From positions 1,763-9,693 of the forward strand of contig JAOZQC010000080.1 of the NCBI GenBank assembly GCA_029932425.1: 7,931 nt of DNA. Reading direction: 5' to 3'. The notes under the pieces were generated by a model. It was not told the origin of the DNA. It did no database searches and worked only from the letters and a program-made list of their open reading frames with translations. Position 1 is the stretch's first letter. Each line of letters begins with the position of its first letter. Positions 1 through 6,800 of the stretch are shown here, one piece after another. The DNA comes from Planctomycetota bacterium (GTDB lineage: Bacteria; Planctomycetota; JAJSAM01). The position numbers and the translations under genes were made by a program.

Positions 1-906
1 GGGCCGGGCGCCGCCGACGGCGGCGAGCTGGACCCCGAGGAGCATGTCGTGGAGGTCCCGGAGGAGGGACGAGGCCCCCGCTTCCGGGAGCAGGGTGCGG
101 GTGACGTCGCACGAGTACTCCCCCACCCGGGCCCCTGCGTCCACGAGGACCACCTCCCCTTCCCGGACGGCGGTGTTCCCCGGGGGGTGATGGAGGACCG
201 CCGCGTGGCGTCCGGCGGCCACGATGGAACCGTAGGCCGGGCCGTCTCCTCCCGCCCGGAAGAACTCCACCTCGAGCTCGGCCCGGAGTCCGCGCTCCGT
301 GGCGCCCGGCCGGGCGAGCTCCCGCACCGCCGCGTGGCCCGCGGCGGTGGCCGCGGCCGCCCGCCGCATGAGGTCGAGCTCCGCGGTGTCCTTGGTCCTC
401 CGCCGTTCGTCGATGACCCGCCGGAGGTGCGCGGTCACCTCCGGGTCCGCGACGGCGCGGGGCCGGGCGCCCTCCGGGAGACCGTAGCCCTGGGGACGCT
501 CCAGCAGATCCGGGTTTCCGAGGACCGCCACCGCCTCGTCGAGCCGCCGGGCCAGCCACAGGCGGAGCTCGGAGCGGGGCCTCACCCGTTCCAGGCCCGA
601 ACGGGCCCGGATCGTATCGAGGTCCTCCGTGTCGCCCTCCCAGATCCGCTCCTCGTCGGAGGCCACGCGGACGAAGAGCGTGTACCCCTCGTCCGGATCG
701 TAGGCGAGCACCTGCCCCGGGCGGGTCTCGCCGCAGAGGTAGGTGTGCTCGGGATGCACCCGGAACTCGCAGAACCGGTCCGTTCCCGGCACGGGGAGGG
801 GCAGCCCGGAGGGGAAGAGCACCGCCCCCTCCGGAAGTCCGAAGCCGAGGGCGACCTCCTCCCGGTGACGGGCCAGGGCCGCCGCGGAAAGGCGCGGAGG
901 ATTCAT
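1..906 (-). CDS. pepP: Xaa-Pro aminopeptidase (aminopeptidase P, M24B), N-terminal part; C-terminus off the window
   Basis: Reading from the ATG complementary to 904-906, the frame stays open to base 1 and gives 302 residues; the family is usually about 430-450. Residues ~1-150 resemble the aminopeptidase P N-terminal domain (FRVHPEHTYLCGETRPG at 48-62, like the family's 'FxYLTGF..P' segment). The catalytic pita-bread domain begins near residue 165. It shows YGSIVAAG (225-232), LHHPPGN (238-244, His239 the likely catalytic His) and VDAG...YSCDVTRT (255-271), with the first two metal-ligand aspartates at Asp256 and Asp267. The remaining ligands (His, Glu, Glu) would lie in the missing part. 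Family knowledge: a cytosolic dinuclear-metal (Mn) enzyme that removes an N-terminal residue preceding proline. recN lies upstream on the same strand, 162 bp away. The start is supported by the conserved N-terminal domain and a -10-like box just upstream; no ribosome binding site is visible. The symbol is used in the broad family sense, since a related M24B paralogue cannot be excluded. Confidence 0.88.
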   Translation of the reverse strand, partial: MNPPRLSAAALARHREEVALGFGLPEGAVLFPSGLPLPVPGTDRFCEFRVHPEHTYLCGETRPGQVLAYDPDEGYTLFVRVASDEERIWEGDTEDLDTIRARSGLERVRPRSELRLWLARRLDEAVAVLGNPDLLERPQGYGLPEGARPRAVADPEVTAHLRRVIDERRRTKDTAELDLMRRAAAATAAGHAAVRELARPGATERGLRAELEVEFFRAGGDGPAYGSIVAAGRHAAVLHHPPGNTAVREGEVVLVDAGARVGEYSCDVTRTLLPEAGASSLLRDLHDMLLGVQLAAVGGARP

Positions 907-913
907 GCCGGCC

Positions 914-919
914 AGTATA
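914..919 (-). promoter_or_regulatory. -10-like box TATACT, possible leaderless promoter of the aminopeptidase gene
   Basis: The minus strand reads TATACT (5 of 6 to TATAAT), then 7 nt (ggccggc), then the ATG. No purine-rich ribosome binding site lies between, and no convincing -35 is visible (AAGTTC at the 17-bp spacing). A -10 ending about 7 nt before the start codon would place transcription initiation at or next to the A of ATG. This is inferred from geometry only. Confidence 0.45.
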
Positions 920-1001
920 CGGGGATGCGGCGGCGGGAACTTCGTACACCCTGCGCGGGTTCGCGGGGGAACGGGATGCTCGGGGAGCGCGAGGGCACCC
1001 G

Positions 1002-1036
1002 CTCCGGGCCGCCCCTTCCGGGGGGGGCCGCCGGAG
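1002..1036 (-). terminator. GC-rich hairpin downstream of recN (weak terminator candidate)
   Basis: CTCCGG at 1002-1007 pairs with CCGGAG at 1031-1036. Inside, CCCC (1012-1015) pairs with GGGG (1021-1024) around a 5-nt loop, with a small internal loop between the two stems. It begins about 32 nt past the recN stop codon, where a terminator would sit. There is no T-tract on the minus strand after it, so intrinsic termination is doubtful. Such stems also occur by chance in DNA this GC-rich. The rest of the 162-bp spacer shows nothing else recognisable apart from the -10-like box near 914. Confidence 0.3.
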
Positions 1037-1068
1037 GGAGGCCGGGGCGCCGTCCCGCCCCGGGCCCC

Positions 1069-2757
1069 TCACTCCTCCCGGGTCTTCGGCTTTCCCCGTC
1101 CGGCCCCCAGGAGCTCCCGGGCCGCGGCCAGGGAATGCTCGCCGGACGCCCCGCCGGAGAGCATCCGGGCGATCTCGGAAACGCGCTCCTCCTCCGAGAG
1201 GCGGCGCACGCGGGTCACGGTCCTTCCCGCCCGGGTGATCTTCTCCACCACGTGGTGGACGTGGGCCCGGCCCGCGATCTGGGGGAGGTGGGTGATGGCC
1301 ACGACCTGGTGGTGGCGGGCCGTCTCCGCGAGCTTGGCTCCCACCGCGGCCGCCGTCGCACCCCCGATGCCGGCATCCACCTCGTCGAAGACGTAGGTGC
1401 CCACGGGCCCCACCCCCGCCAGCGCGCGCCGGACGGCGAGCATGAGCCGGGAGAGCTCGCCCCCCGACGCCGCCTCGCGAAGGGGGTGGGTGCCTTCCCC
1501 GGGGTTCAGGGCCACGAGGAACTCCACGTCGTCCGAGCCCGCGGGACCGGGCTCGCCCTCGCGGGAGGAGATTCGCACCGAGAACCGCGCCTCGCCGAGC
1601 GCCAGGCTCCGGAGTTCCGCGGTCACCGCCCGCCCGAGCCCGGCCGCGGCCCGCTTCCGGGCGGCGGTGAGGGAAGCCGCCCGGTCCCGGGCCTCGGCCC
1701 GGGCCTCGTCCATCTCCCGGCGGGCGCGCTCCCGCGACTCCCGGTAGCGGGAGAGATCCGCCACCTCCGCCGCGATCTCCTCCCGCCGGGCCAGGAGCCC
1801 TTCGAGGTCGGTCCCGTGCTTGCGGAGGAGGTCCGAGAGGGCGGCCCGGCGGGCCTCGATCTCCTCCAGGCGCTCGGGGTCGGCCTCCACCCCCTCGCCG
1901 TATCCCGCGAGGCGGCGGGCCGTCTCCGCCACGAGCTCCGCGGCCTCCTCGAGGCGGAGCGCATCCTCCTCGAGGGAGGGATCGTGCCGGGCCACGGACC
2001 GGAGATCCCGGGAACGGGCCCCGAGACGCTCGAAGACGGAGCCCTCGCCCTCGTACAGGTCATCCGCGGCGCCTCGGGCGGCGGCGAGAAGCGCCTCCCG
2101 GTGCCGCAGGCGGTCCGCTTCCCGGGCCAGCTCCTCGAGCTCCCCCGGCCGGGGATCGATCTCCTCGATCTCCCGGAGCTCGAAGGAGAGGTAGTCGAGC
2201 CTCCGGGCCCGGTCCTGCTCCCGGGCGCGCAGGGCCTCCCATCGCTCGCGCGCGGCGGCGGCGCGGGCGGCGAGGCGGGCCATCTCCCGGAGCTCGGGCT
2301 CGAGATCGCCGTAGGCGTCGAGGAGGGCGAGCTGCCGGGCGGGCTCCAGGAGGGCGTGGTGCTCGCGCTGGCTCGCCACGGAGGCCAGGTCCCCGGCCAG
2401 GGAGAGGAGGACCGCCCGCGAGGAGAGCCGGCCGTTCACGTAGGCGCGCTGGCGACCGTCCGCGGGAATCACGCGCCGGATCACCAGCTCGTCGTCGGAG
2501 GGGAGGCCGGCGGCCCGGAGGCGCTCCCGCACCGCGGGCTCGTCGGAGATGTCGAAGAGGCCCTCCACCTCCGCCTCCCGCGCGCCGCGCCGCACGGCGC
2601 CGGAACCGGCCTTCCACCCGAGGAGGAGGCCCACGGCGGCGGCCACGAGGGACTTCCCGGCCCCGGTCTCCCCGGTGAGGACGTGGAAGCCGGGGCCGAG
2701 CTCGAGGTCGAGGTCCTCGATGAGGACGAGGTCCTTCACGCGGAGGCGGACGAGCAT
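1069..2757 (-). CDS. recN: DNA repair protein RecN (SMC-like ATPase)
   Basis: Complete 562-residue RecN, close to the usual ~550. An N-terminal ATPase half carries Walker A GETGAGKS (29-36). A long charged coiled-coil middle (about 160-370) follows. The C-terminal ATPase half has the ABC signature ASGGELSR (about 430-437), the RecN hallmark Walker B FDEVDAGIGG (457-466) and the H-loop ITHLPQIA (488-495). Family knowledge: RecN is a cytosolic ATPase recruited early to double-strand breaks, where it tethers or aligns DNA ends for RecA-dependent repair. The frame continues upstream to an ATG at 2841, but that would add 28 residues of Arg/Pro-rich sequence. The ATG at 2757 gives the canonical RecN beginning (MLVRLRVKDLVLIEDLDLEL) and lies just after a -10-like box. 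The Met-2757 start is preceded by the pyrimidine-rich CTCTCC rather than a ribosome binding site. It is divergent from the peroxiredoxin gene. No LexA-type operator was recognised upstream. Confidence 0.97.
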   Translation of the reverse strand: MLVRLRVKDLVLIEDLDLELGPGFHVLTGETGAGKSLVAAAVGLLLGWKAGSGAVRRGAREAEVEGLFDISDEPAVRERLRAAGLPSDDELVIRRVIPADGRQRAYVNGRLSSRAVLLSLAGDLASVASQREHHALLEPARQLALLDAYGDLEPELREMARLAARAAAARERWEALRAREQDRARRLDYLSFELREIEEIDPRPGELEELAREADRLRHREALLAAARGAADDLYEGEGSVFERLGARSRDLRSVARHDPSLEEDALRLEEAAELVAETARRLAGYGEGVEADPERLEEIEARRAALSDLLRKHGTDLEGLLARREEIAAEVADLSRYRESRERARREMDEARAEARDRAASLTAARKRAAAGLGRAVTAELRSLALGEARFSVRISSREGEPGPAGSDDVEFLVALNPGEGTHPLREAASGGELSRLMLAVRRALAGVGPVGTYVFDEVDAGIGGATAAAVGAKLAETARHHQVVAITHLPQIAGRAHVHHVVEKITRAGRTVTRVRRLSEEERVSEIARMLSGGASGEHSLAAARELLGAGRGKPKTREE

Positions 2758-2763
2758 GGAGAG

Positions 2764-2792
2764 AGGATAGCAGCCCGGCCGGACGGCCCGAA
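2764..2792 (-). promoter_or_regulatory. recN promoter candidate, leaderless geometry
   Basis: On the minus strand TTCGGG (complement of 2787-2792, 3 of 6 to TTGACA) is separated by 17 bp from TATCCT (complement of 2764-2769, 4 of 6 to TATAAT). Exactly 6 nt then lead to the recN ATG. That spacing puts the predicted +1 on the start codon. The intervening CTCTCC cannot act as a Shine-Dalgarno site, which fits a leaderless message. The -35 match is weak. Confidence 0.45.
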
Positions 2793-2856
2793 CCGGGAAG
2801 CGCCGCGTGGGGCGCCGGCCGGAGAGGCGGGAAGGGCGCAAACCGCGAAGGCCCGT

Positions 2857-2906
2857 CCGTCACCGCGGTCCCGGAAAGCGGAAGAATCCAGGCCCGTCAC
2901 CGCGGT
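2857..2906. repeat. Pair of 13-bp direct repeats CCGTCACCGCGGT in the recN/peroxiredoxin spacer
   Basis: CCGTCACCGCGGT occurs exactly at 2857-2869 and again at 2894-2906, 37 bp apart start to start. Each copy contains the perfect 8-bp palindrome ACCGCGGT. A third, shorter relative, ACCGCGG, lies at 2922-2928, directly before the AT-rich island. They may be tandem protein-binding sites between divergent promoters. No known regulator with this site is recognised, so the function is open. Confidence 0.5.
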
Positions 2907-2932
2907 TCCATCCCGGGGCGGACCGCGGATCA

Positions 2933-2955
2933 TTATCAATAAGAATTACTGGTAA
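2933..2955. promoter_or_regulatory. 23-bp dyad operator candidate upstream of the peroxiredoxin gene
   Basis: The AT-rich stretch TTATCAATAA-gaa-TTACTGGTAA is an inverted repeat: the two 10-bp arms match in 8 of 10 positions. Each arm is itself a small dyad (TTAT..ATAA and TTAC..GTAA). Read on the minus strand, the left part includes TTGATAATGAT, which resembles one half of Fur-type boxes. Centred on 2944, the element matches the Fur and PerR 7-1-7 patterns in about 8 of 14 positions. It stands out sharply from GC-rich surroundings and overlaps the predicted -35 of the peroxiredoxin gene, the expected place for a repressor. Which regulator binds, if any, is inference. Confidence 0.5.
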
Positions 2956-2978
2956 CAGGAGGGCGATGGGTCTACACT
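2950..2978 (+). promoter_or_regulatory. Peroxiredoxin promoter candidate
   Basis: TGGTAA (2950-2955, 3 of 6 to TTGACA), a 17-bp spacer and TACACT (2973-2978, 4 of 6 to TATAAT) form a weak sigma-70-like promoter. Transcription would start near 2985, giving a leader of about 36 nt. The weak -35 would suit an activated or repressed promoter. It overlaps the right arm of the dyad at 2933-2955. Confidence 0.4.
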
Positions 2979-3008
2979 TCGGGCCTCCAACCCCCACGGG
3001 AACGAACG

Positions 3009-3014
3009 AAAGGA
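3009..3014 (+). promoter_or_regulatory. Ribosome binding site AAAGGA of the peroxiredoxin gene
   Basis: AAAGGA ends 6 nt before the ATG at 3021 and fixes that start. It lies in a small run of GAAC repeats (3000-3016). It contrasts with recN and the aminopeptidase gene, neither of which has a visible ribosome binding site. Confidence 0.75.
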
Positions 3015-3020
3015 ACCGAC

Positions 3021-3620
3021 ATGAGTCACCTGATCCAGAAAGAGGCCCCCGACTTCACGGCCGCCGCCGTGCTGCCCGACAGCACCATCGTGGAGGACTT
3101 CCGGCTCTCGAGCCTGCGCGGGAAGTACGTGGTCCTCTTCTTCTACCCCCTCGACTTCACCTTCGTGTGCCCCTCCGAGATCCTCGCCTTCGATCACCGG
3201 ATCGAGCAGTTCCGGGAGCGGAACTGCGAGGTGGTGGGGGTGTCCGTGGACTCCCAGTTCACCCACCTCGCCTGGCGGAACACGCCGCTGAACGAGGGGG
3301 GGATCGGCCCGATCCGCTTCCCGCTGGTGGCCGACCTCTCGAAGCAGATCTCCCGTGACTACGGGGTCCTGGTGAACGAGTCCGTGGCGCTCCGCGGGAC
3401 GTTTCTCATCGACCGGGACGGCATCGTCCGGCACCAGGTGGTGAACGACCTGGGACTCGGCCGGAACATCGACGAGGCGATCCGCATGGTGGACGCCCTG
3501 CACCACCTCGAGGAGCACGGCGAGGTCTGCCCCGCGAACTGGAAGGACGGCGAGGCGGCCATGAGCCCCACCCCCGAAGGCGTGAAGGAGTACCTCGCCA
3601 CCCACGGCGACGAGCTCTGA
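3021..3620 (+). CDS. ahpC: Typical 2-Cys peroxiredoxin, AhpC/Prx1 subfamily
   Basis: Complete, 199 residues, the normal family length. It should reduce hydrogen peroxide, alkyl hydroperoxides and possibly peroxynitrite in the cytosol. The peroxidatic cysteine is Cys50 in FYPLDFTFVCPSE (41-53), with active-site partners Pro43, Thr47 and Arg125 (ALRGTFLID). The resolving cysteine is Cys170 in GEVCPANW (167-174). A further cysteine lies at Cys69. GGIG is present (93-96), but the C-terminal tail reads KEYL (189-192) in place of the KEYF of over-oxidation-sensitive eukaryotic enzymes; by memory, Helicobacter-type AhpC has the same EYL ending. Because only one of the two sensitivity motifs is intact, partial resistance to hyperoxidation is plausible. 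No ahpF-like reductase lies in the window, so the electron donor (thioredoxin or another) is unknown. The start is supported by AAAGGA 6 nt upstream and by the canonical N-terminus. The gene is divergent from recN and convergent with the coiled-coil gene. The symbol is used in the broad family sense. Confidence 0.96.
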   Translation: MSHLIQKEAPDFTAAAVLPDSTIVEDFRLSSLRGKYVVLFFYPLDFTFVCPSEILAFDHRIEQFRERNCEVVGVSVDSQFTHLAWRNTPLNEGGIGPIRFPLVADLSKQISRDYGVLVNESVALRGTFLIDRDGIVRHQVVNDLGLGRNIDEAIRMVDALHHLEEHGEVCPANWKDGEAAMSPTPEGVKEYLATHGDEL

Positions 3621-3640
3621 CCCGCCGCCCTCTCGGGGCA

Positions 3641-3680
3641 CCACCCGGCTCCGGCGCCCCGGGCGCCGGGGCCGGGGTGG
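3641..3680 (+). terminator. Strong hairpin after the peroxiredoxin gene, without T-tract
   Basis: Starting 20 nt past the stop codon, 3641-3658 pairs with 3662-3680 around the loop CCG (3659-3661). That gives 18 base pairs with one T-G wobble (3650/3670) and one bulged G (3677); the apex is CCGGCGCC/GGCGCCGG. Position and strength argue for 3'-end formation or transcript protection. The bases after it (cgaccgggaa) are not T-rich, so it is not a textbook intrinsic terminator. The hairpin works equally on the opposite strand and may shield the convergent transcripts from each other. Confidence 0.6.
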
Positions 3681-3833
3681 CGACCGGGAACACCACGCCC
3701 CCGGCGAGGATCGGGCCCCCCGCGGACGGCAACGCCGGGTGGAAGCCGGACCCCGGCCGCCGCGCGTCTCCCTCGGCGCCTTTCCTGCGGGGGGGCCCTC
3801 CACCGCTTGCCCGGGGGGGCACCGCATCCCAGC

Positions 3834-3857
3834 CCGCACGCCGGATGAGAAGTGCGG
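3834..3857 (-). terminator. Small hairpin downstream of the coiled-coil/FGE-fold gene
   Basis: CCGCAC (3834-3839) pairs with GTGCGG (3852-3857) around a 12-nt loop, 18 nt past the TGA at 3876-3878. An alternative hairpin, CGGCC/GGCCG (3855-3859 with 3864-3868), overlaps it. Neither has a T-tract on the minus strand. They are recorded only because of their position. No gene is supported in the rest of 3681-3875, which is GC-rich with runs of seven or more G. Confidence 0.22.
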
Positions 3858-3875
3858 CCTGCCGGCCGGGCGGTG

Positions 3876-6800
3876 TCAGCTCTTCCCGGGGCGGCGGCGG
3901 CCCAGGATGGCGCAGCGGAAGCCCACGTAACCCGACTTGGAACCGTCGGGGTAGCCGCGGCGGGAGGCGCACCGGGAGCGCTCCAGGGAGTCGCGCCAGG
4001 ACCCGCCGCACACGCCCCGGACGATCTTGCCGTCCCCCCGCGTGAAGGCCGCGTGCACCCACTCCGCCACGTTGCCCGCGCAGTCGTAGAGCCCGTAGGG
4101 CGACCGTCCCGTCCGGAACTGCCCCACGGGCGTGGTGCGGAGGAAGCCCGCCTCCCGGCAGTTGCAGCGCTCCGGCTCGGCCTCGTCCCCCCAGGGGAAG
4201 TGGCGTCCGTCCGTGCCCCTCGCCGCCTTCTGCCACTCGTGGGGGGAGGGGAGGCGCTTCCCGCACCAGGCCGCGTACTCCATGGCGTCCTGCCAGGACA
4301 CGAAGACCACCGGGTGGTCCTCGAGCCCCTCCGGGATCTCCGTGCCCTCCCAGTGCTCCGGGGGATGGCGCTTCGTGGCCAGCACGAACTCCCGGTACTG
4401 GCGGTTCGTCACCGGGTAGAGGTCGATCCAGAAGCCCGGGAGGTAGATCTCCCGCCGGGGCTTCTCCACCTCCTTCCCCTCGTCCTCCCCCGCGAGGAAG
4501 ATCCCCCGGGGCACGAGGACCATCTGCGAGGTGTCCCGGGCCCCCGCCTTTCCCCGGGCGCGGACCTTCTTCCCCTCCCGGGGGGCGCCTTCCGCCGCGG
4601 CGGGTTTCCCGGTCCCGGCGATCTCGACCGTGGCCGCGACGGGGGCCGCCTCCGCCTCCGGTTCCCCGGTTCGGCCCTCGGCCAGGAGGGTCGCGATCTG
4701 GTCCCGGTCCCGGACCAGCTTCGCGTTCTCCGCCCGCAGGCGGTCGACGGTGTCGATGAGATCCCGGACCTCCGCGTGCAGGCGCCGGAGGAAGGCGGCG
4801 GCCCGCGCGCGCTCCGCGGCCCGGCGTTCCCGGAGCTCGGCGAGCTCGGCCCGCGCCCGGTCCCGCTCCTTCCGGACCCTCTCCACCTCGCCCTGGAGGC
4901 GCTCCCGGTCTCGCTCCGCGGCTTCGGCGCGGCGCCGCGCCTCGTCCCGCTCCGCGAGGGCGCGGTCCCGCTCCTCCCCGGTCCGGGCCGCCTCCGCCCG
5001 GGCCTCCTCGAGGTCGGCTTCCCACCGGGTCTCCTGCTCCCTGAGGCGGGCCTTCAGCGCCCGGATCCGGCGGAGGGTGTTCGCGGCGACCCGTTCCGCC
5101 TCGTCGATGGTTCCCGCCGGTGCCCCTTCGAGATCCATTCCGGCCTCCTCCTCCCCTTCCGGGGCGGCGGCCGCCGGGCGCTCCTCCGCGCGGCGGCGCT
5201 CCTCTCGACTCTCCTCGAGCGCCCGGGCGAGCTCGGCGATCCGCCGCTCGAGGTCCTCGTTCGCGGCCTTCAGCCGCGCCGCCTCCTCCGCGGCGCGGGC
5301 CTTCTCCTCCCCCGCCGCGGAGAGCTCGGCGAGGCGCTTTTCCAGCTCCTCGGCCCGGCGGCGCTCCTCCTCCCGCTCCCGGAGCGCGGCCTCCCGGACC
5401 TTCCTCTCCTCGGCCAGCGCCGCCCGGTGGGCCCTCTCCGCGGCCCGGGCCTCGTCGCGGCTGCGGGCGAGCGCTTCCTCGCGCTCCGCGAGCCGGGCCA
5501 GGAGCCTCTCCCGCTCGGCCGCCAGGTGCTCCTCCGCCCGCCGGGCCTCCTCCGCGGACTCGGTGAGCTCCGCCAGACGCTCGGTGAGCATCCGCTCCTT
5601 CTCCGCCAGCTCCTCCGCGGCCTCCGTGAGCCGCTCGATCTCCCGTTCCCGCCGCTCGCGCTCCGCGGCCTCCTCCCGGCGGAGTTCCGCGAGGGCCTCG
5701 CGAAGGGCGGCCTCCCGGGCCCCCGCCCGCTCGCGCTCCCGGGCCTCCCCCGAGAGCTGCGCGGCCAGCTCCGCCTCCCGGGCCTCCGCCGCCTCCCGCT
5801 CCCGGGCGAGACGCCGTTCCGCCTCCTCGAGCTCCGAGGCCAGGCGGTCCCGCTCGCGCACGAGCCCCTCCAGGCGGGCGGCCACCTCCTCGTCCCCCTC
5901 GAGCGCTCCCTCCCGGGCCTCCGCGAGATCCGCCTGCAACCGCTCCACCCGCTCGAGGAGCGCATCCCTCTCCGCCGCCGCCCGGCGGACCTCCGCCCGG
6001 GCCCGCTCCTCCGCCTCCGCGGCCCGGGCGAGAGCCTCGTCCCGCTCCCCGCGGATCCGCTCCACCTCCCCGTGGAGATCCTCCTCCCCCGCCCGGGCGG
6101 ACTCGGCGGCCTCCCGCTCCAGCTCCGCCACCCGCTCCGCCAGGCCCGCGGCCCGTTCCTCGGCCTCGTCCCGGGCGGCGCGGAGCCGGTCGCTCTCGGC
6201 CTGGAGGGCGGTGGCGGCGGCCCGGGCCTCCTCCGCGGCGCGCCGGAGCTCACCCTCGCGGCGGGCGGCGTCCTCTTCCAGGGCGGTGATCCGGGCGAGA
6301 AGGCGATCCCGTTCCACGCGGAGGGAGCGGGCCTCGGCCTCGGTGGCGGCGGCCTGCTCCCGGGCCGTGTCTCCGCTCGTCCGGGCCCGCTCCTCCGCCT
6401 CGCGGCGCTCCTCCTCGATGGCTTCGATCCGGGCCTCGAGCTCCCGCGCGCGGGACGCCTCCCCCGCCAGCTCCGCGGCCTCCGCCCGGAGCCGCACGAG
6501 CTCCTTCTCCGCCCGGGAGAGGCGTTCCGCGGCGCGCCGCCCCTCCTCCTCCGCGGCCCGTCGCGCCCGGAGGAGCTCGACCCTCTCCGCCTCCGCCCGC
6601 GCCGCCGCCTCCTCCGCGGCCCGGGCGGATTCCTCGAGGCTCGTCTCGATCTCGGCGAGGCGGTCGCGGAGGCCCTCCACCTCCGCGGCGAGCTCGTCCC
6701 GGCGCCGCACCGCCTGGTCCCGCTGTTCCTCGGCGGCCTGCCGGGCCCGGAGGGCCTCCTCCAGCCGCTCCCCCGCCTCCCGCTGCTCCCGCTCCACCCG

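Noticed and set aside
2758..2841. Upstream ATG at 2841 as the recN start
   Set aside because: It would add 28 Arg/Pro-rich residues not seen in RecN. The ATG at 2757 matches the family's N-terminus and has a -10-like box at the leaderless distance.
49..2955. A 968-codon open frame on the plus strand across the aminopeptidase and recN genes
   Set aside because: It is antisense to two genes with clear family motifs and encodes Pro/Gly/Arg-rich sequence with no recognisable domain. Long antisense frames are expected in DNA this GC-rich because stop codons are rare.
2949..2958. CTGGTAACAG as a LexA (SOS) box for recN
   Set aside because: The spacing is CTG-N4-CAG, not the CTGT-N8-ACAG of known gammaproteobacterial boxes. 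The site is explained by the dyad near the peroxiredoxin promoter and lies about 190 bp from the recN start.
3000..3016. GAAC repeats as an alphaproteobacterial-type or Bacillus-type LexA site
   Set aside because: The GAAC copies are spaced by 0, 5 or 9 bp. Neither GTTC-N7-GTTC nor GAAC-N4-GTTC is met.
2946..3839. A 297-codon minus-strand frame opposite the peroxiredoxin gene
   Set aside because: It is the antisense shadow of a well-supported peroxiredoxin; it has low-complexity composition and no family motif.
3950..4070. Diversity-generating retroelement variable protein (the FGE/C-type-lectin-like fold ending in GFRCA is typical of such targets)
   Set aside because: No reverse transcriptase or template repeat is present in the window, and the C-terminal codons are not enriched in AAC/AAY as adenine-mutated variable regions would be.
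3406..5025. A 539-codon minus-strand frame overlapping the FGE-like domain and second coil
   Set aside because: It is an out-of-frame Gly/Pro/Arg-rich reading of the same strand. The overlapping frame encodes unmistakable FGE-fold motifs instead.
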